Source of the DNA: an uncultured Bacillota bacterium
GTDB lineage: Bacteria > Bacillota > Dehalobacteriia > UBA4068
DNA length: 28,815 nucleotides
Direction: 5' to 3'
Assembly: GCA_934271085.1 (NCBI GenBank)
Contig: CAKQQU010000016.1
Coordinates: 1 to 28,815 of the forward strand
Positions 7,614 to 15,851 of this stretch are shown piece by piece (positions within the stretch are counted from its first letter, which is position 1; each line of letters opens with the position of its first letter). A program made the position numbers and the translations under genes. The notes beneath the pieces are model-generated. The model did no database searches, was not told the DNA's origin, and saw only the letters and a program-made list of their open reading frames with translations.

Positions 7614-8555
7614 TCAGCGGGAACCTTTATCATAAGGTATGCCTTCAGCTTTGGGTGCGTGGGATTTTTTGGAGGTAAAGGCCAGAACCACCAGAGATAT
7701 GATATAGGGCAGCATATTGTAAAAAGTACTGGGCAGATGCAATGCCATAAGGAAATCAAAGCCGGTATAAACATTGGAAAGAGCCCTGAAAAGCCCGAAG
7801 AGCAGGGCAGCCAAGGCAATACGCCAGGGCTTCCACTGTCCGAATATCATAACAGCCAATGCCAAAAAGCCAAAGCCGGCTACACCCATTTCAAATTTCC
7901 ACTCGCTGACCCCGGCTGTGATATAAACAATACCGCCCAGACCGCCCAGCACTCCGGAAATCAGCACGCCGGCATAACGCATTTTATAAACATTAATGCC
8001 CACGCTGTCTGCTGCCTGGGGATGTTCGCCGCAGGCCATCAGTCTCAGTCCGAAGCGGGTACGGTAAAGAACGATCGTGGATATTATCAATGCCACCAGG
8101 GCAATAAGCATAAACCAGCTGAATTCAAAGCCGCCCAAATTAACCAGAAACGCTTTTTTTGCTCCTATATATTGAATGGTGGAGGATACATTATCCACAC
8201 TCTCAGCGGTATTCATTGCTTTGACAAAAACCGTAGCGGCAGCAGTGCCCAGCAGATTCATGGCAGTACCCACCAGAGTCTGATCGGCTTTAAAGTTAAT
8301 GCAGGCTACCGCCAGCAGCAATGAAAAGAGCGCGCCCATAGCGATACTGGCGGCACATACCGCGAGGATGATCACTATATAGGGGAGGCCGGCCGGCAAA
8401 AATTTCATCATCAAAGCGCCGCCCAGGGCCCCCATAACCATAATCCCTTCCAGACCGATATTGATCACACCGGAATGTTCGGAAAAACAGCCGCCCAGGG
8501 CCACCAGGGTAAGTACAGAAGCAAAAATGATCGTATACTGCAGCAAAAGCAACAT
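7614..8555 (-). CDS. Nucleoside ABC transporter permease (NupQ/YufQ-like)
   Basis: A 313-residue membrane protein of the branched-chain amino acid/ribose permease superfamily (BPD_transp_2), with roughly eight to ten hydrophobic segments. The segment SEHSGVINIGLEGIMVMGALGGAL at about 25-48 (read as SEHSGVINIG and LEGIMVMGA) is typical of nucleoside-family permeases, as is LMACGEHPQAADSVGIN. It overlaps the upstream permease by one base (TAATG) behind GGAGG, so the two permeases are probably made together as a heterodimer. It ends the operon whose lipoprotein is BmpA-like, and the neighbouring divergent uridine and thymidine kinase genes support nucleoside uptake. Exact nucleoside preference cannot be read from sequence. 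Confidence 0.88.
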   Translation of the reverse strand: MLLLLQYTIIFASVLTLVALGGCFSEHSGVINIGLEGIMVMGALGGALMMKFLPAGLPYIVIILAVCAASIAMGALFSLLLAVACINFKADQTLVGTAMNLLGTAAATVFVKAMNTAESVDNVSSTIQYIGAKKAFLVNLGGFEFSWFMLIALVALIISTIVLYRTRFGLRLMACGEHPQAADSVGINVYKMRYAGVLISGVLGGLGGIVYITAGVSEWKFEMGVAGFGFLALAVMIFGQWKPWRIALAALLFGLFRALSNVYTGFDFLMALHLPSTFYNMLPYIISLVVLAFTSKKSHAPKAEGIPYDKGSR

Positions 8556-9736
8556 TACTCAGCGCCTCCTTCCTGGGAAGCCTGGTTGCTTCCGGCAACG
8601 GCTGTCTCCGCGTCTTTGGCACGGCGGCGGTCCTCCTGCCGGTCCAGCCGCTTATTCATAATATATTTAAAGAAGAGAACAAAACCGCACAGATAAATAA
8701 TTAGCGAAGATATCAGATCGGAAATTTGTGCAGAATACATTGTTTTATCTACATAAGCTCCGCCGTTGGTAATATGCTGGATAAAATATGAGGAAAATAC
8801 CGAGCCCACAGGGTTAAGCCCACCCAGGAAAGCAGCGGCAATACCGTTAAAGCCCATGGCCGGTACGGAAGAATACGTGGTCTGCCATTGTTCAAACCCG
8901 GTCAGATAAAGCATACCTGCACCCATTCCCGCCAGACCGCCGGCGATCACCATGGTCAAAACCAGATTCTTCTTTTCCTTCATGCCGCTGTACTTGGCGG
9001 CATGCTTATTAAAACCGGTAGCCTTCAGTTCATAGCCCAAACGGGTCTTATTCAGCAAAACCCATATTATCAGCGCCATAACTATAGAAAGGGGTATGGC
9101 AATGGTTACATACTGGTTATTGCTGAAAAATTCCATTACCGGGCCGGTCAGCTTAGGCAGAATAGCCCCTGGATTAGTGCTGGCAAGAGTCATGGTATAG
9201 GGGCTGGCAGGTTCTTTTACAGCCGTCAGCAGGGAATTGACCAGATAAAGGCTAATCCAGTTCAGCATAATGCAGGATATTACTTCATTAACATTGCAGT
9301 AGGCTTTCAGCAGGCCGGAAACAGCGCCCAGGGCAGCGCCTGCCACAATGGATGCCAGCAGGCAAATATACCAGGGCATACCAAGGGCCAAAGCGCAGTA
9401 AAGGCAGGCTCCGGCGCCTATCACATACTGTCCGGCCGCACCGATATTGAACAGGCCCACCTTATAAGCAAATAGAATAGAAAGGCTGCACATCAGCAAA
9501 GGTGCGGTCTTAACCAGCGTGCTGCCGAAATATTTCATCTGCGCAGCAGTGCTGGAATAATTCATAAAGTTTTTAAGAATGGTGGCAATAGCCGCGTTAG
9601 CCCCGGCCGGGTTGATAATAAGCAAGACCAGATAGCCTATAAGCAGGCCCAGCAGAATGCAGAGAAGTGATACCAGCAGTGCCTGTACCGCACCGTTATG
9701 CAATATAGCGGTACCTATTTTCCGTACTCTTGCCAA
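8555..9736 (-). CDS. Nucleoside ABC transporter permease (NupP/YufP-like)
   Basis: A 393-residue membrane protein, the larger of two BPD_transp_2 permeases. After a first membrane helix (about 15-40) there is a periplasm-facing stretch, then TAPLLMCSLSILFAYKVGLF and NIGAAGQYVIGA, the classic permease motif region. The C-terminal 30 residues are charged and cytoplasmic (RQEDRRRAKDAE). The start is taken as TTG directly after the stop codon of the ATPase gene, behind GGGAGGTGG; no better ATG is near. It precedes its partner permease with a one-base overlap. Together with the ATPase and BmpA-like lipoprotein it forms a nucleoside importer by family resemblance. Confidence 0.88.
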   Translation of the reverse strand: MARVRKIGTAILHNGAVQALLVSLLCILLGLLIGYLVLLIINPAGANAAIATILKNFMNYSSTAAQMKYFGSTLVKTAPLLMCSLSILFAYKVGLFNIGAAGQYVIGAGACLYCALALGMPWYICLLASIVAGAALGAVSGLLKAYCNVNEVISCIMLNWISLYLVNSLLTAVKEPASPYTMTLASTNPGAILPKLTGPVMEFFSNNQYVTIAIPLSIVMALIIWVLLNKTRLGYELKATGFNKHAAKYSGMKEKKNLVLTMVIAGGLAGMGAGMLYLTGFEQWQTTYSSVPAMGFNGIAAAFLGGLNPVGSVFSSYFIQHITNGGAYVDKTMYSAQISDLISSLIIYLCGFVLFFKYIMNKRLDRQEDRRRAKDAETAVAGSNQASQEGGAE

Positions 9737-11269
9737 TTATACCACCTCCCGCTTGACGCCTGCCATATAAAGGCCCAGCTCTTTAACTGTCACCTGTTTG
9801 GGGTCAAATTCGCCCACTATCTGTCCTTCATACATGACCAGGATACGGTCGGAAAGATTCATGACCTCATCCAGCTCCAGGGATATCAGTAAAACTGCTT
9901 TTCCGGCATCCCTCTGAGCAACCAGCTGACGGTGTATGTATTCAATAGCGCCCACATCCAGCCCGCGGGTAGGCTGCACAGCAACCAGCAGCTCCGGTGC
10001 TTTATCTATTTCTCTGGCAATAATGGCCTTCTGCTGATTGCCCCCGGACATGCTGCGGACGATTGTTGACGCACCCTGACCGGAACGCACATCGTACTGA
10101 CCGATCAGTTTATCCGCATACTGGCGGATAGCTTTGCGCTTCAAAAAACCGGCCCTGTTTACAAAATGCCTTTCAAAATAGCGCTGCAGCACCATATTGT
10201 TTTCCAGGCTGTAATCCAGTACCAGCCCGAATTTATGTCTGTCCTCCGGGATATGGCTCATCCCCATCACAGACCGGCGGCGGATAGGCGCATGAGTGAT
10301 ATCCTTGCCATCCATCAGGATACTGCCGCTCTTCAAGGGTTCCAGCCCGGTCAGCCCGTAAGCCAGCTCGCTTTGGCCATTGCCGTCAATACCGGCTATG
10401 CAGACTATCTCCCCGGCATGGACCTTAAAAGATACATTTTTCACCGCGTCATTTTTATGTATCCTGGAAGCAACGGTCATATCCCGCACATCCAGAATGG
10501 TTTTTCCCGGGTTCGCCGGCGCTTTCTGCACGACAAATTCCACGTCACGGCCAACCATCATGCGGGAAAGTTCCTCTTTGGTGGTGTTTTTAACTTCCAC
10601 CGTGCCAATGCATTGTCCCTTGCGCAGAACAGTCACCCTGTCCGCTACAGCCATTATCTCGTTTAGTTTATGGGAAATAAAAAGGATGCTTTTGCCCTCT
10701 TGCGCCAGATTGCGCATGATCTGCATCAATTCTTCTATCTCCTGGGGAGTAAGCACAGCCGTGGGCTCATCAAATATCAGGATCTCGTTTTCCCGGTAAA
10801 GCATTTTCAATATTTCGGTACGCTGCTGCATACCTACGGAGATATCTTCTATCAGCGCATCGGGATTCACCTGCAGGCCGTATTTCTGGGAAAGATTATT
10901 CACTCTTTTACGGGCTTCGGTTTTTTGCAAAAACCCATGGCTGCACGGTTCAACGCCCAAAATGATATTATCCAGTACGCTGAAGCATTCCACCAGCTTA
11001 AAATGCTGATGCACCATACCTATCCCCAACTGGTTGGCAGTATTGGGATCCTTGATATCAACCTGTTTGCCATCTTTTCTGATGATCCCATCCTCCGCCT
11101 GATAAAGGCCGAAGAGTATGCTCATCAATGTGGATTTACCGGCGCCGTTTTCTCCCAACAGGGCATGGATCTCACCCTTTTTAAGCTGCAGGGTGATATT
11201 GTCGTTGGCAACGATGCCGGGAAAGCGCTTGGTGATATTCAGCATTTCAATTGCATAAGGCTGATCCAA
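9737..11269 (-). CDS. Nucleoside ABC transporter ATPase, two nucleotide-binding domains (NupO/YufO-like)
   Basis: A 510-residue fused double ATPase, the normal length for this family. Domain 1 has Walker A GENGAGKST at 39-47, signature ISVGMQQR near 144 and Walker B LIFDEPTAVLT. Domain 2 starts near 255, has the degenerate Walker A GIDGNGQSE, signature MSGGNQQKA and LLVAVQPTRGLDVGA. The TTG start is used because GGGGAG lies about eight bases upstream; the next in-frame ATG (residue 9) has no ribosome binding site. It energises the two permeases that follow. The gene is separated from the lipoprotein gene by a terminator and has its own promoter at 11338-11366. Confidence 0.92.
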   Translation of the reverse strand: MDQPYAIEMLNITKRFPGIVANDNITLQLKKGEIHALLGENGAGKSTLMSILFGLYQAEDGIIRKDGKQVDIKDPNTANQLGIGMVHQHFKLVECFSVLDNIILGVEPCSHGFLQKTEARKRVNNLSQKYGLQVNPDALIEDISVGMQQRTEILKMLYRENEILIFDEPTAVLTPQEIEELMQIMRNLAQEGKSILFISHKLNEIMAVADRVTVLRKGQCIGTVEVKNTTKEELSRMMVGRDVEFVVQKAPANPGKTILDVRDMTVASRIHKNDAVKNVSFKVHAGEIVCIAGIDGNGQSELAYGLTGLEPLKSGSILMDGKDITHAPIRRRSVMGMSHIPEDRHKFGLVLDYSLENNMVLQRYFERHFVNRAGFLKRKAIRQYADKLIGQYDVRSGQGASTIVRSMSGGNQQKAIIAREIDKAPELLVAVQPTRGLDVGAIEYIHRQLVAQRDAGKAVLLISLELDEVMNLSDRILVMYEGQIVGEFDPKQVTVKELGLYMAGVKREVV

Positions 11270-11304
11270 GCTACATCTCCCCTTTTCAGTTGTTATATCA
11301 TTTT

Positions 11305-11325
11305 CCGTATCTGCTCAGCAGACGG
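11305..11325. repeat. Interrupted palindrome in the ATPase-gene leader
   Basis: CTGCTCAGCAG (11311-11321) is a perfect 11-bp palindrome around a central C, and the flanking CCGT (11305-11308) and ACGG (11322-11325) extend the symmetry. It begins just downstream of the predicted transcription start near 11331 on the minus strand, so it could be an operator or an RNA hairpin. Confidence 0.5.
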
Positions 11326-11337
11326 TAATCATACCAT

Positions 11338-11366
11338 ATTATACTATAGCCTAAGGCATAATACAA
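11338..11366 (-). promoter_or_regulatory. Internal promoter for the ATPase and permease genes
   Basis: Minus-strand TTGTAT (11361-11366), a 17-bp spacer and a perfect TATAAT (11338-11343). It lies after the terminator of the lipoprotein gene and about 70 bp before the ATPase start. Confidence 0.75.
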
Positions 11367-11426
11367 AAATTTTTTTGACCTTTTGCCGGAAACAGTAAAA
11401 AAATCAGTTCTTCCGTAAAAAAATCG

Positions 11427-11461
11427 CAAAAAAAGAGGGCGGAGCATATGCTCTGCCCTCT
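11427..11461 (-). terminator. Terminator after the BmpA-like gene
   Basis: Stem 11434-11445 with 11450-11461 (12 bp with one mismatch on the minus strand), loop ATAT, followed on the minus strand by a run of seven T. It ends the lipoprotein transcript or lets only part of the polymerase read on into the ATPase gene. Confidence 0.88.
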
Positions 11462-11478
11462 TAATCAGGAATCAGGAA

Positions 11479-12681
11479 TTATTTGATGTTTCCGTATTCA
11501 TTCAAGGCAATGGTAGTAGCGGGAGCGGCGGTAATGTCATTGGAAACAGTGATTGTACCGTCATACATGGAAGCTACCAGAGCTTTGTAATCATCCTGGG
11601 TAAAGGTGTCAGCCCACTGAGTGGATTCCATGGGGAGCTGGACATAGTTGGCTTCCGGATCAGCACCGGAGATCAGACCCAGGTTAACGATCTTGCCTGC
11701 CAGAGCATCCCAGTTATCGTCAATGATGATCTGCTGGAGAGCATCCTTGGTGGAAGAAGCCAGACCTTTCATGGCAGAAGTAACGGTCAGGCCTTCAGCA
11801 TAAGCGTCAATGATGGCGGCCTGGTCAACGTCAACGCCGATAACCTTGGCGCCTTCTACCTTAACGGCAGCTTCCGCAGCAGAGGTGTAGATTCCGCCGC
11901 CGCAGGCAAATACTACCTGAACGCCCATTTGCTGATACCAGTTATCCATGTAAGCGGTGATGTCTGCGTCACCGGCAAATTTGTTGCCGTAAACGTATTC
12001 AACAGTAACCTGATCGGCAATACCCAGTTCAACAGCGGCAGCGTCAGCGCCCTGTACAAAACCGTATCCGTAACGGACAACAGCGGGAACAGCCATGCCG
12101 CCCAGGAAACCAAGATGGGTGTAACCCAGTTTAACTGCAGCATAACCGGCCATATAACCGCAAAGCTCTTCCTGGTAGATCATGGTGTAAACATTGCTCA
12201 GGTCAACATATTCAGCCAGATCCCAGTTAGCGGGGTCGTAATCGTACTTCTCCCCGGCAGCGGTAACGCCGGCTTCCAGATAATCGCCTTCGGCAACGTC
12301 CAGAACAACAAATTTAACATCGGGATACAAGGGAGCAGCTTCCACAACTGCGCCGGCAAAAGCATAGCCGGGCATTACCACGATATTGTAGCCGCCGTCG
12401 ATAGCAGATTCGATCATGGCTACGCGGTCAGGAGTGGTGTCGCCTGCAGGTTTGAAGTAGTTGAACTCAATAGAGTTGGCTTCGCAGAAGGCCTTGCAGG
12501 CTTCATAGGTGGTCTGATTGAAAGACTGGTCGGTGATATCGCCGTAATCGGTGATCATGGCTACTTTGTAAGCAGCATCACCCTGGCCATCAGGCTCAAC
12601 AACGTCATTGTTGTTGTCGCCGCAGGCTGCCAGAGCAAAGATCAGGCACAGGGACAGCATAATAACTAGAAATTTTTTCAT
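11479..12681 (-). CDS. BmpA/Med-family nucleoside-binding lipoprotein
   Basis: A 400-residue membrane-anchored substrate-binding protein. It begins MKKFLVIM with a short hydrophobic signal and a lipobox LAAC, making Cys20 the lipid-modified residue. The mature part has the BMP-family pattern: YKVAMITDYGDITDQSFNQ near 38-56, FKPAGDT, and GFLGGMAVP in the middle. Proteins of this family bind purine or pyrimidine nucleosides for ABC import. The ATG at 12681 is chosen because GGAGGGG lies just before it; an upstream in-frame start giving 54 more residues would cross the promoter and destroy the signal peptide. It is the first gene of the importer, with its own promoter, a short leader carrying an inverted repeat, and a downstream terminator, as expected for a lipoprotein needed in excess. 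Confidence 0.93.
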   Translation of the reverse strand: MKKFLVIMLSLCLIFALAACGDNNNDVVEPDGQGDAAYKVAMITDYGDITDQSFNQTTYEACKAFCEANSIEFNYFKPAGDTTPDRVAMIESAIDGGYNIVVMPGYAFAGAVVEAAPLYPDVKFVVLDVAEGDYLEAGVTAAGEKYDYDPANWDLAEYVDLSNVYTMIYQEELCGYMAGYAAVKLGYTHLGFLGGMAVPAVVRYGYGFVQGADAAAVELGIADQVTVEYVYGNKFAGDADITAYMDNWYQQMGVQVVFACGGGIYTSAAEAAVKVEGAKVIGVDVDQAAIIDAYAEGLTVTSAMKGLASSTKDALQQIIIDDNWDALAGKIVNLGLISGADPEANYVQLPMESTQWADTFTQDDYKALVASMYDGTITVSNDITAAPATTIALNEYGNIK

Positions 12682-12710
12682 TTTTTCCCCTCCAATTTTA
12701 TTTGGAAATG

Positions 12711-12736
12711 TGACGTACGGCAAACAGATTACGTCA
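12711..12736. repeat. Inverted repeat TGACGTA-N12-TACGTCA at the start of the bmpA-like transcript
   Basis: Perfect 7-bp arms at 12711-12717 and 12730-12736. It begins next to the predicted transcription start (about 12736) of the minus-strand lipoprotein gene. Position and symmetry suit an operator for a dimeric repressor; a leader hairpin is the alternative. Confidence 0.6.
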
Positions 12737-12742
12737 TGAAAT

Positions 12743-12771
12743 ATTATAGACCAAACAGATGTATAAAGCAA
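12743..12771 (-). promoter_or_regulatory. Promoter of the nucleoside-binding lipoprotein gene
   Basis: Minus-strand TTGCTT (12766-12771), a 17-bp spacer and perfect TATAAT (12743-12748), giving a leader of about 55 nt. Confidence 0.85.
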
Positions 12772-12879
12772 GGCGCTCTTTTTCCTTTCTGAGCAGAAAG
12801 TCAAAAATTTTTTGCCGGAAATTCTTCTTTTTAAAGCCATCAACCTGGACTTTTTATAAAAAAGCCAAAGGCAGACAGT

Positions 12880-12908
12880 TTGCTTTAAACTGCTTATTAT
12901 GCTAAAAT
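12880..12908 (+). promoter_or_regulatory. Promoter of udk-tdk
   Basis: TTGCTT (12880-12885), a 17-bp spacer and TAAAAT (12903-12908), about 30 bp before the udk start. The -35 hexamer is the same as that of the divergent lipoprotein promoter. Confidence 0.7.
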
Positions 12909-12938
12909 TAGAAAAAATTTTACAAAAGGAGCCCAGCC

Positions 12939-13559
12939 ATGAAAAGGCCTTTGATCATCGGTATTGCCGGCGGTACCTGCAGCGGAAAAACCACCATAAC
13001 CAAAAAAATAGCGGAGCGCTTTGCCGGCTCTGTTTCCGTAATTTATCACGATAATTATTACAAGGCCCATCATGACCTGACCTATGAGCAAAAATCACAT
13101 TTGAACTACGATCATCCCGATTCATATGATACCTGGATGCTCACCGCTGCCCTGAAAGCCCTTGGCAAAGGGCAGGAAGTAGCATGCCCGGTCTACGACT
13201 ACACCGTCCACGACCGCAGCGACAGTACCATTACCATTAAGCCGGCTCCTGTCATCCTGGTGGAAGGCATACTTATTCTGGCCGACCCGGAGCTGTGCCG
13301 GGAAATGGATATAAAGGTCTTTGTGGATACTGATGCCGACGTGCGCATACTCCGCCGCATCATCCGTGATGTAAAGGAGCGCAAGCGTTCACTGGAAAGC
13401 ATTATCGATCAATATCTGCAAACAGTAAAACCGATGCACGAAAAATATGTGGAACCAAGCAAGCAGAATGCGGATATTATCATTCCGGAAGGCGGCCGCA
13501 ATAAAGTGGCGCTGGAACTGCTTTTAACTGCTATTAAAGATCATCTGGAGGAAAAATAA
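12939..13559 (+). CDS. udk: Uridine kinase
   Basis: A 206-residue cytosolic enzyme that phosphorylates uridine and cytidine to UMP and CMP in pyrimidine salvage. The P-loop GGTCSGKT is at residues 11-18, followed by the family's YHDNYYK nucleoside-binding region, the YDHPDSYDT stretch at about 57-65, PVYDYTVHDR and VILVEGIL. Length is normal for Udk (about 205-215). AAAGGAG precedes the ATG. tdk follows at once: the udk TAA abuts the tdk ATG. Divergence from a nucleoside importer suggests a salvage module. Confidence 0.95.
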   Translation: MKRPLIIGIAGGTCSGKTTITKKIAERFAGSVSVIYHDNYYKAHHDLTYEQKSHLNYDHPDSYDTWMLTAALKALGKGQEVACPVYDYTVHDRSDSTITIKPAPVILVEGILILADPELCREMDIKVFVDTDADVRILRRIIRDVKERKRSLESIIDQYLQTVKPMHEKYVEPSKQNADIIIPEGGRNKVALELLLTAIKDHLEEK

Positions 13560-14162
13560 ATGGCCAAGCTTTATTTCAAATTCGGCGCTATGGGTTCTTC
13601 CAAATCCGCCCAGGCACTGATAACCCGCTTTAATTATATAGAATTGGGAATGAAGGTCTGGCTGATCAAACCTGCTGTCGACCAGCGGGACGGCGCTGAT
13701 ATCATCCGCAGCCGCATCGGTTTGGAGCATACTGCTCAGGTGATCCGCCCAGAGCAAAACATCATAGATGAATACCACAGGGTCGGCGTTCATGATGTTA
13801 TCATAGCAGACGAAGCCCAGTTCTTTACCCCGGAGCAAATAGACCAGCTACGCGAGCTGGTCGATGAAGAAGATCTTCCGGTTCTTTGCTTTGGACTGCG
13901 TACGGATTTTCTGACCCACTTTTTCCCCGGAGCCCGCCGCCTGATGGAGCTGGCTGATTCCATGACAGAGATCAAAACCGTCTGCGCCTGTGGCCGCAAG
14001 GCCACGGTCAACGCCAGGCTGGATGCAAATGGACATATCGTCACCCAGGGAGATCAGGTGCTGCTGGGCGGCAATGACCGCTACATAGCCATGTGCCATA
14101 AATGCTGGAAAAATAAAATACGTGAGCAGGAGCAAAACAGTACGGGAAAGCCGGTACGCTGA
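13560..14162 (+). CDS. tdk: Thymidine kinase (type II)
   Basis: A 200-residue enzyme that phosphorylates thymidine and deoxyuridine. It has the TK1-type layout: P-loop region GAMGSSKS at 9-16, IADEAQFF at 82-89, FGLRTDF at 111-117 and a structural zinc site with C142, C144, C179 and C182. The P-loop is odd: the usual Gly before Lys is Ser. I recall related kinases with GAMGSSK, so this is probably a natural variant rather than a defect. Its ATG lies immediately after the udk stop, with GGAGG inside the end of udk, so the two are translated as a pair. The 3' end converges with mnmE, 30 bp apart, without a clear terminator. Confidence 0.93.
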   Translation: MAKLYFKFGAMGSSKSAQALITRFNYIELGMKVWLIKPAVDQRDGADIIRSRIGLEHTAQVIRPEQNIIDEYHRVGVHDVIIADEAQFFTPEQIDQLRELVDEEDLPVLCFGLRTDFLTHFFPGARRLMELADSMTEIKTVCACGRKATVNARLDANGHIVTQGDQVLLGGNDRYIAMCHKCWKNKIREQEQNSTGKPVR

Positions 14163-14192
14163 AACAGATACCAGATCAAAAAGTTTTCCCCA

Positions 14193-15581
14193 TTATTTAC
14201 CCACGCAAAAACGGGAGAATATCTCGGTCAGTACATCTTCCGATACAATATTGCCAGTGATACGTCCGCAGGCGGCGCAGGCCTCCTCCAGCTCCACCCC
14301 GGCCATATCAGGAGGAAAACCGGCCTCCAAAGTAGCCCTGGCCGCTTTCAGGGCGGCAGCGGCCTGCCGCAAAGCCTCGATATGCCGCGCATTGTTCAGC
14401 AAAGGCGAATCCGCCTCGGGATCCAACCCCTCGGCGCAGATAAAAGCTATCTGCCGCCGCAGTTCCTCTATGCCGTCCCCCCTCAGGGCGCTTACTGCAA
14501 TAAGATGCTCTTCTCCGGCCAAAACCTGCCGCCAATAATTTAAGAGTTCCGCAGTTGTCTTATCCGCCTTATTCAGCAGCACTATCCGCCTTCTGTCCTT
14601 ATTTTCTGCCAGCAAGGCCAGGCTCTCATCATCCGGCTGCCGGGAGGCGTCCACTACCTGCAGCAGCAAAGATGCCTGCTGAGCCATGGCGCGGCTGCGA
14701 TCCACCCCCATGCGCTCTGCCTGAGCCATCTCAGCCTCTTCCCGCAGTCCCGCCGTATCGCAAAGACAAACCGGAATGCCCATAATATCCACATATTCCT
14801 CCAGCACGTCTCTGGTGGTGCCGGCCTCATTGGTAACGATAGCTCTCTCCCGGCCCAAAAGGGCATTGAGCAGGCTGGATTTACCGGCATTGACCGGGCC
14901 GGTAAATACCGCCCTTATGCCTTCCCGGCAGGCCAGCCCCAAGGCGCCTCCGGCCAGCAGTTCATCTATAGCCTGCTGCTGTACTTCTATCATGGGGATA
15001 AGCTGCCAGTTTTCCGGAGCGTCCTCGTCATCGGGAAAATCCACTCCCACGGTTATCAGGGCCAATATCTCCCGGATACCGCTTTCAATATCCAGCAATT
15101 TTTGGGAAAGGACCCCTGCCAGCTGCCGCTGAGCCTGTCCCAAAGCCCGGCCTGTTTTGGCGGATATCAAATCAGCCACTGCTTCTGCCTGGGCAAGATC
15201 CAGCTTCCCGTTTAAAAATGCCCTCAGGGTAAATTCTCCGGCTGTGGCTAATCTGGCTCCCTGCTTCAGGCACAATTCAAGCACCTCGCTCAGCAAACGG
15301 GGGCCGCCATGGCACTGAAGCTCAGCTATATCTTCGCCTGTATAAGAATGGGGCGCCGGCATAAACACCGCCAGGCAACGATCCAGCTCTTTGCCGTCTT
15401 CCGGATCATAAAGCAGACCATAGCTCAGATAGCGGGGATGGTCTGCCGGGTTTTTAGTTCCGCGAAAAATACGGCCAAGCAAAGCTCCGCTGCCCGGGCC
15501 GCTCAAACGGACTATACCCACTCCGCCGGCTCCCGGCGGGGTAGCGATGGCAGCTATCAGATCTGGCAGATATTCCTGCAT
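14193..15581 (-). CDS. mnmE: tRNA modification GTPase MnmE (TrmE)
   Basis: A 462-residue protein that, with MnmG, makes the cmnm5U34 modification in the wobble position of several tRNAs. The N-terminal tetrahydrofolate-binding domain (1-120) includes ATPPGAGGVGIVRLSG and HSYTGEDIAE. The helical domain is interrupted by a G domain at about 220-380: GPVNAGKSS at 228-236, TTRD at 255-258, DTAGLRE at 275-281 and NKAD at 337-340. It ends with the diagnostic C-terminal FCVGK, whose Cys is needed for activity. GGGAGG precedes the ATG. In many Bacillota mnmE directly follows jag with mnmG next; here a terminator separates it from jag and mnmG is not downstream. A GCCGGT-CCAT-ACCGGC hairpin (15682-15697) lies in its upstream region. 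No clear promoter was found. Confidence 0.97.
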   Translation of the reverse strand: MQEYLPDLIAAIATPPGAGGVGIVRLSGPGSGALLGRIFRGTKNPADHPRYLSYGLLYDPEDGKELDRCLAVFMPAPHSYTGEDIAELQCHGGPRLLSEVLELCLKQGARLATAGEFTLRAFLNGKLDLAQAEAVADLISAKTGRALGQAQRQLAGVLSQKLLDIESGIREILALITVGVDFPDDEDAPENWQLIPMIEVQQQAIDELLAGGALGLACREGIRAVFTGPVNAGKSSLLNALLGRERAIVTNEAGTTRDVLEEYVDIMGIPVCLCDTAGLREEAEMAQAERMGVDRSRAMAQQASLLLQVVDASRQPDDESLALLAENKDRRRIVLLNKADKTTAELLNYWRQVLAGEEHLIAVSALRGDGIEELRRQIAFICAEGLDPEADSPLLNNARHIEALRQAAAALKAARATLEAGFPPDMAGVELEEACAACGRITGNIVSEDVLTEIFSRFCVGK

Positions 15582-15742
15582 AATTTAACCTCCCGAATGC
15601 TCTCTGCAGTACTCTCCGAAAAAGTACCGTGCTTTGTATTACAGATGCAAAACTGTCTTATCCCTGCCGCTGCCAATATCTGCCGGTCCATACCGGCCGA
15701 TAGCTTTGCACCCCAGGCAGGGGTTAAAAGGCTTTTAAAGAA

Positions 15743-15774
15743 AGCAGCCGTTATACATTAAGATAACGGCTGCT
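15743..15774 (-). terminator. Terminator after jag
   Basis: A 12-bp perfect stem (agcagccgttat at 15743-15754 with its complement at 15763-15774) around an 8-base loop, followed on the minus strand by TTTCTTT. It likely ends the rpmH-rnpA-yidD-yidC-jag transcript. Confidence 0.82.
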
Positions 15775-15851
15775 CACGGTATTATGTGTTAAGATTATCC
15801 CCAAGGGACATTCGCCATTGGTCGGGCATATTCGCAAACATCCTGCCTGAA

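Noticed and set aside
12682..12843. Longer N-terminus for the BmpA-like protein
   Set aside because: It would run through the promoter and place the signal peptide in the middle of the protein.
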